A DNA stretch of 64,000 nucleotides from Lantana camara. Lineage: Eukaryota > Streptophyta > Magnoliopsida > Lamiales > Verbenaceae. The DNA lies in NCBI GenBank assembly GCA_037501455.1, contig CM074855.1, positions 28,237,501-28,301,500 on the forward strand. The letters are read 5' to 3'. A program made the translations under genes and the position numbers. How positions within the stretch are numbered: the first letter of the stretch is position 1; every line of letters begins with the position of its first letter. Shown here piece by piece: positions 36,562 through 46,384 of this stretch. The notes under the pieces are model-generated. The model saw only the letters and a program-made list of their open reading frames with translations, did no database searches and was not told the origin of the DNA.

Positions 36562-36854
36562 TCCTAAGGTAGTATCAGAGCCCGGTTACAAAATCGCGGT
36601 TCTACGGTCATGTCATGCCAAGTCTAGGTCGTACGGCTTAGGAACTATTTGATAATTTGTGCATTGCATTGATTCTTGCTACTAATTGTTGATTGATTGA
36701 CCTCATATTACTTGATTTTTATGTGATCAATGTTTTTTAATTTAACTTTGTTGCATTAATTATTGCATTTTGCATCCATATGTTTTTAAATGCTAATTAT
36801 GTGTCATTTGCAACCACTAATCCAACGTGCATACTTAGTGTTTCAATTTTAGAA

Positions 36855-38015
36855 ATGCCTCGAGGTCGCCCTCTTCGTGAGCATTCCCCGGGTCATAGGA
36901 GACATCGCCGAGACCGTTCTCCTCGGGTTCCTTTACATCCACCCCCTCCAACTCAACCTCAAGATTTTCTCAATTCTATAGTTCGTCTTTTTTATCGGAG
37001 GATAAGACATTAAGTTCCTCCAGCACCACCAGCTCTACCACTACAAACAACACAAATTTCGGCTGTACTCAAAGAGTTTCAAAACCAGCAACCTCCAAAG
37101 TTTTATAAGGGAAATGATATACAGGCGGAACAACGGTTGAAGGAAATCGAGAGGGTTTGGGAGTTGATTCCGTGTGAGTCTCAGGAGAAGGCTAATTGTA
37201 CTCTTTCTTTTATTCAGAGAGAGGCTTATTCTTGGTGGGAGAGTACAAAAATTATTTTGGATGCTGCGGGTGAAGAGATAACTTGGGAGGTCTTTGTCCG
37301 AGAATTCAAGAATAAGTTTATCCCTCCGTTTTCTCGGACTCGTAGACTGAAGGAATTTACTAATGTAAAGCAAGGAGAAAGGTCCGTTTCGGAGTACATA
37401 TCCGAGTTTGAAAGGTTATCTCACTATGCGCCTAATATAGCAAGCGATGACTTCCACAAAGCAATGCAATTTGTTCAGAGACTCCTACCAGACATACAGA
37501 TGGCTTTGGAAGCGGTTAATACAAGTACTTGGATCAAAGCTACCACCAAAGCCTTGAAAGTTGAAGATTCAGTGAATGCGAGGAGGCCTACTCCTAATTC
37601 CGGACAGGATTCTAATAATGGGAAGAGGCCTATCTCTTATCATACACCGTCACCTCAGGAAGGGTCCCAAAAGAAAAAGAATCGATCACCTGGATTGGGT
37701 TTGGGAGCTTCACGTACCCCGACTTCAACAACACCTTCGGGGAAGCCTCTGTGCACTTATTGTGGGCGTGACAACCATACTTATAATGGTTGTAGAAGGC
37801 GGTTGGGCTTATGTTTGCGATGTGGAAGTGATGAGCACCAATTACACACATGCCCGAAGCGACGAGAGAAGTCTATCGGGGATGAGAGGCCACTTGTTAG
37901 GGCTCGCTCTTATGCTTTAGAGAGAGAGGTACAAAATGTAAATGGGGATCCGGCCATGGTAGCAGAAGGTATCAATTATATTCATGACATAATCAACGGT
38001 GAACGGTACACCTAA
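36855..38015 (+). pseudogene. Tekay A gag, one in-frame stop
   Basis: Starts at ATG 36855 (M-P-R-G-R-P-L-R-E-H-S-P), just after a possible acceptor TTTTAG. An in-frame TAA at 37011-37013 replaces the tyrosine codon found in element B's D-Y-V-P-P. After it the same frame is open to 38015. It contains the gag core ([29 protein letters not shown]) and two zinc knuckles (C-T-Y-C-G-R-D-N-H near 37752; C-L-R-C-G-S-D-E-H near 37815). The frame ends at the point where protease starts in element B. Gag packages the RNA into particles. Without read-through only a short N-terminal peptide is made, or initiation would have to occur inside. Confidence 0.85.
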
Positions 38016-38330
38016 CCATGCATATCACGTGCATCACGGATCTTATTGTTGTTGTATTTAATTTCTTATTAGTTACAAATTTGTTAGTTTATGAATGGTA
38101 ATTGATGTGATTAACATGATTATAATTGTTCTTTATGTGATAACTATGTAAATGTTTGTATAAGTGTCCTCTTGAATTGTTATCCCGTAGCTTGTTTGAG
38201 AGACGGGGTTCTCTCATTGCTTGTGGAGAGACGGGGCTCTCTCATTATTTACTAATTTTAAAACTCGGCAGTGGACCTCGGGACCAGGTCCTTTTAACGG
38301 GGCCGGGGGGGGGGGGGGGAGGGGGGAGAT
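38016..38330 (+). other. Tekay A 3' internal remnant and polypurine tract
   Basis: About 290 bp of non-coding DNA, with two related phrases (GAGACGGGGTTCTCTCATT and GAGACGGGGCTCTCTCATT at 38200-38242). A run of about 17 G and the tract GAGGGGGGAGAT follow, directly before the 3' LTR. It serves as the plus-strand primer in this family. Confidence 0.7.
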
Positions 38331-41091
38331 TGTAACGCTCCGGTTTCCCATTTATGCATTATATGATATTATATGGATTTCACGACATTAGATGCATTAT
38401 ATTTCCATGAATTTTTATGAAATTAATTGTTAATGTGTCTAATTGGATTTATGTGAATTAATTGACTATTTGGTTATATGATCATATGATTTAATTCCAT
38501 TTCATTTCATTTCATTCTATTTTCAAACATATGCATTATTTTATGCATTCATGCAAGAGACATGCAATTATATATATATATGTATAATTTTTCTACACTA
38601 GTACACTCACACATGCATTATATATGTATATATTAATAGAGCACTGCAGATTTATATACATATAATATGCATAATATCTAATTTTATACATATATGATAT
38701 ATATCTATAATTATATTACATTACATACATTGCATACAATATAACATATATGCAAGACACACACACAAACACATAGTAAATCTCTAACACACACACACTC
38801 CATCTCGTTTTAAACACCATAGAAGAGGAAGGAAGATTTCATCTCATTTGCAAGCTTGATCTTGAGGAAATTTGCATACTTTGGAAGCATCATCACCATA
38901 TTATTCCTTCATCCTTTCTTTCTTTCATTTCAAGGTAAAATGAGGAATTACATGAATCTCTTGAATCTTATATGAGTAGGGTTTGATGATTATGCGATTC
39001 TTTCTTGTTTATCTTTGGTTAGAAGCATGTTTAGGGCTTTTATATTTCAAGACTTGCATGAAACCATGAGCTTATATGAAAGTTGGAAATCATGAAATTA
39101 TATGGGTTTTGAATGATGAACTCTTGATGATTGATGCATAGTTAATGGTTTGTTTGATGCCAAATTGGTGTATATGAGTTATATGCATGTTATATGTTAG
39201 TTTTGAGTTGTTTCTTTCCTTAGTTTGGTGTTGGGAAGGTTTGGGAGCCAATTCCCGTGCATAACCCCTGTTTTTCGCCTAGGTCTCTTCCAAATGGGCG
39301 TTTGGTCCTTTAGTTATATTCCCAAACGCCCGTTTATAAAGATATTGCCTCACCCGAGGACCCTCAAATGCCCGTTTTTGCTTTCAGTGCATTTTGTAAA
39401 CGCCCGTTTACCTCTCAAACGAGCTCCAATTAACCTGAATTTTGAACCCACGGAAATCTATTGAAGTCTAGAACATTATCCAAGTGGAATCACCTCATTA
39501 TCCTTTCTATATTGTGAGTTATAATCCATTCTTTTTGGTGTCGCCACTTTACCGATAATCTGCCTTCATTCAACTTCGGGTCTATGCCATTTTCACCTCG
39601 TTTTGAACCATGATTCGTGCCATATATCCTTGGAAAGGTCCATGTGTTTAGTTTCATATTCAACAAACAAAACCTAATTCCAACTTCTATAACTGAAGAT
39701 ATTCCAGTTTTCCTACATCGTGTACATTTCCAAAAACTGTTAGCTTTTACCTAACTTTGCCAAAACCTTTAATATTGCATTCCTTTCACTTTCTTGGATC
39801 CCGTATGTGACTTATATGAGTATATGCTTGGTTAATTGATAATTATTCTCCTCTTTGACATTCCTTAATTGTTATTGTATGACATATTGGCTATGACTGT
39901 GTCGTGCGTCTTAAATGGTTTATACGAGTTGTATCTCACAAAAACTTGTCCTTGTTGCACAGATCTTCTTCTCGTTGACAAGGAGCAGGCTCCATAGTTG
40001 TATCCTTGTTATTTTGTCGTCACAGGTGAGGTTTAATTCTAAATATATAGGACCCATACGACCCTATATGACGTTTTAAGCCAAAACACACATATATATA
40101 TATATATAGTTTTCCAAACCTTATGAATTTCAACGGATTTCCTGGATTGAATGAACTTGTCGTGATTGATCGTGTTTTGGCGAGTACTATTGATTGTTCA
40201 CTGTGGGTCCGAGGGTAGTGTATTAAGCCAACCGGGAAAGCAAGGGCTGATGGGTAACTCTTGCATTATCATCACCATTTTGGGATACTCCCTGAATCCA
40301 CCAGGAGGTTTGGTGGAAGAAGGAGTCCTGTGCGTGGGAGTCATGTTCCTAACGTACGTCATTATTGGGTGGTGAGGCAATGCAATCCCACCATCAACCG
40401 GAGGAAAAAGGGTTCGTAAAACTGCTAATTGTGCACTGTAACAACTTGCTTGATCACCATTGAATTGAAACCTAAATATTGATTATTCACTATCGGAGTA
40501 AAGGTTGGAGATTACCTCACTTGCCGGGCCACGGATTGAATTGATAATGATTGAATTGTTAAATTGAATAATTGTAGTCTCGGGTGAGAATTTACTTAAT
40601 TACTTGAACTTATATTGTTTCCTTTTTATAAAACCTTACCCGAGATTATGACTTGCATGCTATTTGTGCTAATATTTATTTAAACCCCTCACTCAGTCTC
40701 TCATAGATTGACACCTCACATTTTCAGGTTTGCAGGGTGCGTGCTAGGCGGGATTGAGTCAGGTCTTTATTTTTGGGTCTAGCACGGTTCATTTACCTTG
40801 TTTTTCATATCTTTTACTTATGAATTACCTTTCCTTTGCTATTTCGGGGAGATCGTATATATGTAAATGATGGAAATGCATATGTTAATTAAGTGAATGT
40901 AAATTATGCTTCCGTTTTATTGTTTAGGCATGTTGGTAAATATTTGAGGGTTAGTCCCGCCTAACTAGTGAATTGTTTTTTTTATTTGTCTCCCGTTCGC
41001 TATAGGCTTAATTCATGTATGGGTGTCCGTTCCATATGTGGATTGAACTATAGTGCGGGGAATGTGGCTACCTAGCGTTCCGGGTGCTACA
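38331..41091 (+). repeat. 3' LTR of Tekay A
   Basis: TGTAACGCTCCG to GTGCTACA, 2761 bp. Divergence from the 5' LTR is uneven: several percent in the first 450 bp and the last 1.7 kb, but about one difference in the block 38831-39325. Confidence 0.9.
39290..39411. promoter_or_regulatory. Palindrome array in LTR A (3' copy), four units
   Basis: Units at 39290, 39322, 39364 and 39396, the same 32/42/32 spacing as in the 5' LTR. Units 2 and 4 are closer to the perfect palindrome than their 5' LTR counterparts. Confidence 0.75.
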
Positions 41092-41096
41092 ACACG

Positions 41097-41605
41097 TGTC
41101 GTGATTTGGTTAATTCGGGTTAGTGTTTCATAGCTTTTAATATTGTTAGTTCATTAAATCATATCGAGTGTCTCTAGGGATTGTGAAATTGATTAGGGAA
41201 AATAGTTGTCGAGTCTATTCGATAAATTAAGTGAGGTGGAGTCGAGTGTCTCTATCTGCTATAGCTGAATTATATGAAATTATCCTTGATGACGTGATCG
41301 TAATAACTGAATTATAATTTCTAGCTAGTTGTTATTTCCTCTCATTGATTTACTCCTATCTCTTAACGTGTGTTAGTCGAGTTCTTTTAGTTATTAGTTT
41401 TAATTAATTGCTTTGTTAATTTAATTTAATTATTTAGTTAAAACTCCAAAAATCCCCTTTTAGCGAATTTTCGTGCAACTTTAATTGAATTAATTTCTCT
41501 CAATCTCTGTGGTTCGACCCATTTACACTATACTCCGTATTAATCGTAAATCAGAATTATATTTATTTTTGACGGATTTAACACCTGTCAAGAGTATTCA
41601 TCCAC
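41097..41605 (+). other. Continuation of the sequence interrupted by Tekay A
   Basis: Resumes the interrupted phrase GTGTCGTGATTTGGTT also present at 33758-33776. It ends in an LTR-end-like stretch (CTGTGGTTCGACCC to ACACCTGTCA). See 32644-33805. Confidence 0.3.
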
Positions 41606-43478
41606 ATTTCACATAGATTAAACTATTCATTATCGTATCTCACTATTAATTTCATTATTTATATGTGACATTTCATATCAAGTAACAAAACTAACACATG
41701 ACCCAAACTTAAAAGAGAATAAGAAGATGGTCCTGATATTATTTTTTTTAAGAAAAAGGAAAGAGAAAATAAGAAGGGTAAATACTAATATTTTCCACAC
41801 AGAGGACGATATTAATAAAGAAAAGTTGGATGCATTATTTCAGACAGGGACAAAGCCAGGATTTCATGGAAGGAGGATGAAAATTAAAAGTATATATAAT
41901 ATTTTTTTAAAAATAAATATTATTTTATTAAAAATAGAAATATTATTTTATTCAATATATATAAACAAAACATGTATAATTTAAAACAAGTGTAACTTAA
42001 AACTTTAACTTATTATTTTATCGTTGAAATCTCAAGAATAGATGCATTGTCTGTTGAAATGTGAAAAATAGGTGCATTGCAAGTGCCAAGAATAGGTGCA
42101 TTGCTATTATCTTTACGAGGTTTCTTGAACTAAAACTCCAAATTCCAAGAATAGGTGTATTGCTATTATTTTAGGTGCATTGCTATTATTTTAACGAGGT
42201 GCATTGCTATTATCTTTACGAGATTTCTTGAACTAAAACTCCAAATTCCAAGAATAGGTGCATTGCTATTATTTTAACGAGGTTTCTTGAAGTAAAACTC
42301 CAAATTTCTTTTACTCATACACCCTAAATAAATTAAAAAAACCATAAACTCAATTTAACTTGATTTAAAATAAAATAATAAAGTCAAATAACAAAACAAT
42401 ATAAAAAAATAAAAAACCATTTATCTTTAAGCTATTCTGATAGTTATAGAGATAAAGAAGACTATAGTAACTATAGTTAATAAAAGAAAAACTAAAATTA
42501 ACATATTTATCTTCATAATAAAAGAAAAACTAAAATTACTATTAATATATAATCTTTTAACTAAATAATCTATCTATAATAAAAACTAAAATTAACATAG
42601 TTATCTTAATAATAAATAAAGAAATCTTAATATACAAAACTTATATCAACACTAAATTATCTAAAATTAAATTAATCACAGTTATCTTTATCCAATTCTC
42701 ATAGAGATAAAAATATGATATTTCCTCAAAAACATAAACTCTACCAATACTAAATTATCTAAAATTAAACACAGATCGCACGTACTTATCTTTAACCTAT
42801 TCTCATAGAGTACAATTTTTTCTCAAAATATTGATCTAATTTACCATTAACAAATTAAGCATAAATTTTATCCTATGATGCACGGACACTTCTAAAAATA
42901 TCATTTTAGAGTGTCTTGTCGTGTCGGACACTCGTGTCGGATACCGTGTCCGACATTCCACACGTGAAAAATTCAAGAAAAAATTCGTGTTGCCGTATCC
43001 ATATCGTATCGTGCACAGTCCGTGTCGTCGTGTCTGTATCCGTGCATCATAGATTTTATCTAAATAATTTATTTATAATAAAACTATAAAAAATAAACTA
43101 AAATTAAATATAAGTTAATATTACATTTTGGTTTTATTGGATAATTGGGACCATGATCAATTTCTTTTTCCCACAATTGTAGATTTTGAAAACTAGAAAA
43201 ATGAGGGTTTTAAGTTGAGGAGAAGAAAAAACGAAGAATAGAAAGATGAAAGAGAAAGAAGACATAGTCTTCAGGTAAAGAGAGAGAGAGAGAGAAAAAA
43301 AAAAAAAGATTAATCTGAGATTTTTTATCGAAAAGAAGATCAAAAGACTTTTATTGAGAAACGAAGTAAAAAGTGCATTTGGATTGCGAAAAATAATCGC
43401 AATTAAAGTAAACTAATACTAAAATAAATTCTAACTATTATGATTGAGAAAATTCTAGCTTTTAAATTGTCATCAATA
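41606..43478. other. AT-rich sequence with minisatellite and palindromic remnant, no gene
   Basis: Holds the tandem repeats listed at 42030-42305, a cluster of GTGTCGGACAC-type palindromes at 42895-43045 and a GA/A-rich run at 43278-43308. Short open frames are not convincing. Confidence 0.5.
42030..42305 (+). repeat. Irregular minisatellite, GAATAGGTGCATTGCTATTA units
   Basis: At least seven copies of AATAGGTGCATTGC or close variants, alternating with two or three copies of TTTCTTGAACTAAAACTCCA. Confidence 0.8.
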
Positions 43479-43623
43479 CTTTGTAAAAAATATTAGATTG
43501 TCATATCGGCCATTTAGATACTAACACATGACTCGTTTTTTGGCGAAAAATTGTTTTGTCGGAAATGTGGCACATGTTAATACCTAAATGGCCGAAATGA
43601 CAATTTCAAAAATTTTTACAAAG
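43479..43623. mobile_element. Short foldback MITE
   Basis: Arms begin CTTTGTAAAAA and share TTGTCATNTCGGCCATTTAG followed by a TA(A/T)TAACA(C/T) block in inverted order. The loop is about 30 bp. The similarity may extend 20-30 bp further out on both sides. Target duplication not resolved. Confidence 0.65.
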
Positions 43624-43905
43624 TATAAATTACAATCTGAAACATTTGAAAATTCGAATAAAAAGTTGTAAACGGAATCCTAATACAGAAAGTAAATTGT
43701 TTTTTTCTTTAAATTTTTTTAAATATTTGAATTTATATAAGACAATTTTTTGTGCTTGCAAGCTCATATTTTAGAATTTATAAATATTTTGTGAAGATTG
43801 TTCTCCGACAAGTAACAACAATCTAGGAGATTTTTTCAAAAATAATACTTTTTTATTCATGTTTCAGAAAATGGTACCAGTTGGGGAGGTTTTAAGATTC
43901 TAATA

Positions 43906-44084
43906 TTAGTCGCGGGGATCTCCCACGACTCCGATTATTTTATTATTATATACTGTGGAGTTGTGGAGATCTCCTGCAACTCCAATATTTTATATTAATT
44001 TAATCGGAGTCGCGGAGATCTCCTGCAACTCCATATTTTTTTAATAATATTTTATATGGAGTCGCATCTGACACCTGCAACTCC
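43906..44084. promoter_or_regulatory. Four 27-bp palindromic repeats upstream of the PMD gene
   Basis: Units at 43906-43932, 43957-43983, 44006-44032 and 44058-44084, spaced 49-52 bp. The consensus is GGAGTCGCGGAGATCTCC followed by TGCAACTCC, near-palindromic around AGATCT. Outer units are more degraded in the centre. They lie just upstream of a CT-rich, GC-rich segment that looks like a 5' UTR (44110-44261). Confidence 0.75.
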
Positions 44085-44109
44085 TACTAAAAAATAATTA
44101 TTTTTTTTA

Positions 44110-45988
44110 AGTGGTGGTCTAAATCTAGTTCTGGACCATTCACCTCCATCGCCATTCAAGCTCCCCCCTCCCGACGCCTCAGTTGGAGGAGTCGTCCATC
44201 TCCCGTCGCTGACTCGCGGTGCCCTGAAGTGCAGCCGGCGCCGCCCACTCCACCAGTGAAGGTAAGTTTCAATTTGTGTAATTTTAGTTGTCTTTTATTC
44301 TTATTTTGTTTTTATAATTAGTTATTAAAATTTTGTAAATATGTTGTTAATTAGTTATATAACGTTAATATGTTAGTTTTCTTTATCTAATCTATGATAT
44401 TATTCATGTTAATTTATAGTTATTAATTCATTAAAAAAACTATACTTCTTAATTGTTTTATTAATCATCTAGACTATAAATAATCAAATTATTTAATTAT
44501 TCGAAATTGTTATTCATATTAGTTAGTTTGGTATTTATTAATAATGTTGGTAATTACATTTATTATAAATAATGCGTTTATTATTTATCTTTAACTAATT
44601 ACGCATGCTAACTTTAGTATGGTATATTTATTAATTCCATTGTTAATGATCTAAACTACAAATAATTAATTTGTTAATTATTTTAATTAATTTAGTTATA
44701 AATAAAAGTATTAATTTAGTTGTTGTAATGAATATTTGACTAATTTAAGTAATGAATATTTGACTAATTTATGAAATATTTTGTTAATTAGTTAGTTATA
44801 GTAGGTGTTAATTGAGTTTTAATTTTTTTTGTTGATGTCTAGATATATTTACAGTCCAGAAGAAGGCGATTTACTTTATTTACAAGACATGCATCGTTGG
44901 AATATGTTTTTAATGGGCATATTGATCGGATTATAATCTCAAGACACAATAACACGACTGGATTTAGTCACGATCTCGAAGACGATAGATATGTACACGT
45001 AAATGATGATATCATTGTTATCTTGTATGACATGGGTTTTTATGGAGTTTTTAGTTGTGGATACATACTGAGCGATGCACATTTAACTACTGCATTATTA
45101 GAAAGATGGCGTATGGGCATACGTTCCACCTTCCAGTTAGGGAGGCCACCATTACTATGGAGTAGGGATGACAACGAGCCAAGTCGGCTCGCGAGCCAGA
45201 CGAGCCAAACCCGAACTCAAGTCCTTTGAGTCTTGGCTCACGAGCCTATCTATTTAATTAAAAAATAATATTTTAATTTTTGTATATATAAATATTTTAT
45301 TAATATATAATATTATATATATATATTTATTAAATTTTATACAAAATGAATAAAAAATAATATATTTATTATATATAAAAATATATTAAATTATTAAAAA
45401 AACTAATTTTTTTTAAAATAAAAAACAATATAATATGGACGAACTTCAAGCCGAGCCGAGCTCGAGCTAGGAAAAAAAGTCATCGGCTCGGCTCGGCTCG
45501 GCTCGGCTCGACTCATTGCCATCCCTACTTTGGAGGACGTGGTTATGCTATGGGGGCTTCCAATTCAGGGTGATCCAATAATTGGGACAGATGAACGTAC
45601 TCCAGCACCGTATGAGTCTTGGATGGATTGTTGTGGTGGTATATTAGGATTTTTCCCATACGGTGATGATCTTATTGGATCGCGAATTAAGATGATAGCT
45701 TTAAGAAGACAGTTAGTTGAGAATCCACTCAATCCAAAAAGTCCTGCCGGGGAGATAATGCAACACGCCAGGTGTGTCGCGTTACTGATAATGGGTGCAT
45801 ACATGTTTACTGACACTAGTGGAAATAAGGTGTCCCTACTATACCTACGACATATGCGTTCTGTAGAAGAGTGTCGGAGTTGTAGTTGGGGGAGTGCTGT
45901 GTTGGCGTTTTTGTACCGTGAATTATGTGGAGCGAGCAACAGCTACAACCATAATCAAAATATTGGTGGAGCTTTACAACTCTTACAG
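44110..45988 (+). pseudogene. Plant-mobile-domain (PMD) gene fragment
   Basis: A GC-rich leader (44110-44261) ends at a strong donor (GAAG before GTAAGT). After an AT-rich intron, coding starts at ATG 44835 and gives L-L-Y-L-Q-D-M-H-R. A shift near 44895 then leads to F-N-G-H-I and the PMD core: M-G-F-Y-G-V, L-L-E-R-W-R, then E-D-V-V-M-L-W-G-L-P after the hAT insertion, and finally I-G-G-A-L-Q-L-L-Q ending at a donor (45988, GTAAAT). PMD proteins of the MAIL1/MAIN and phosphatase-7-long-form group act in silencing and genome stability in plants, and also occur as passengers of transposons. Later exons are missing. The frameshift plus the insertion make it non-functional. Confidence 0.75.
45163..45527. 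mobile_element. hAT-type non-autonomous element, 365 bp, in the PMD exon
   Basis: Inverted ends TAGGGATGACAACGAGCC and TAGGGATGGCAATGAGTCG. The flanking 8-bp repeats CTATGGAG (45155-45162) and CTTTGGAG (45528-45535) differ at one base. Removing the element and one repeat restores the PMD reading T-I-T-(L/M)-E-D-V. A (CGGCT)n run lies at 45483-45512. Confidence 0.85.
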
Positions 45989-45994
45989 GTAAAT

Positions 45995-46384
45995 CATTAA
46001 TCCCATTCTCTTTACCAGCAAATGAAGAAGTCATGTCAGACCTCCCCGAAGGAGAAGTGAAAGAATTCCAGAATGTTGGTTTACTAAGTTGTACAGAAAA
46101 CTCTCGCTTCGCCCATCGAATTGAATAGTCCTTAACAGAGGCTTGAGCATGTTCTTTGCTTTGGAATGTCATCCCATACAATATGGAAATTCCATCGAAT
46201 CGGCGTTTCAGATCCTGTGGCGGAGTAGAATGGATAAGCTTCGTGGAGTTATGGATTCATGTCTCCGGTGTGGTGTGGTGCCAACACATCCTCAGTAGCG
46301 GCAACCTCTTCGGTGTCATTCGCAGTGGCATTCGGCATATCATCTATCTCCAGATCCAGCAACAGATCGTCCATTTGTTGGGAT
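45995..46384 (-). pseudogene. Mutator transposase N-terminal fragment
   Basis: The minus strand reads first an acidic segment (M-D-D-L-L-L-D-L-E-I-D-D, from about 46373). After a stop and a frame change it reads Y-G-M-T-F-Q-S-K-E-H-A-Q-A-S-V-K-D-Y-S-I-R (from about 46181), the start of the MuDR DNA-binding domain. The rest of the transposase would lie to the left but is absent, since the PMD gene ends there in the opposite direction. LTR C cuts it on the right. Confidence 0.6.

Larger units (their letters stand above)
33806..41091 (+). mobile_element. Tekay-type LTR retrotransposon A, gag-only, 7286 bp
   Basis: LTRs are 33806-36561 and 38331-41091. Flanks are GCACG and ACACG, four of five bases equal. 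The primer site, 36570-36581, is TAGTATCAGAGC, one base off the initiator-Met tRNA complement. Only 1769 bp lie between the LTRs: a gag gene with one stop, a short tail, and a G-rich polypurine tract (about 38303-38328). Protease, RT, RNase H and integrase are all missing. It is related to element B in gag and in LTR blocks. Movement would require pol from an element like B. Confidence 0.9.

Noticed and set aside
32904..41605. Exact boundaries of an Athila/Tat solo LTR around Tekay A
   Set aside because: The 3' end phrase is suggestive, but no TG start and no matching 5-bp target repeat could be found, so only listed as unassigned sequence.
41845..41880. CAGGGACAAAGCCAGGATTT as a hAT end
   Set aside because: Resembles known non-autonomous ends, but no matching inverted end or 8-bp target repeat was found nearby.
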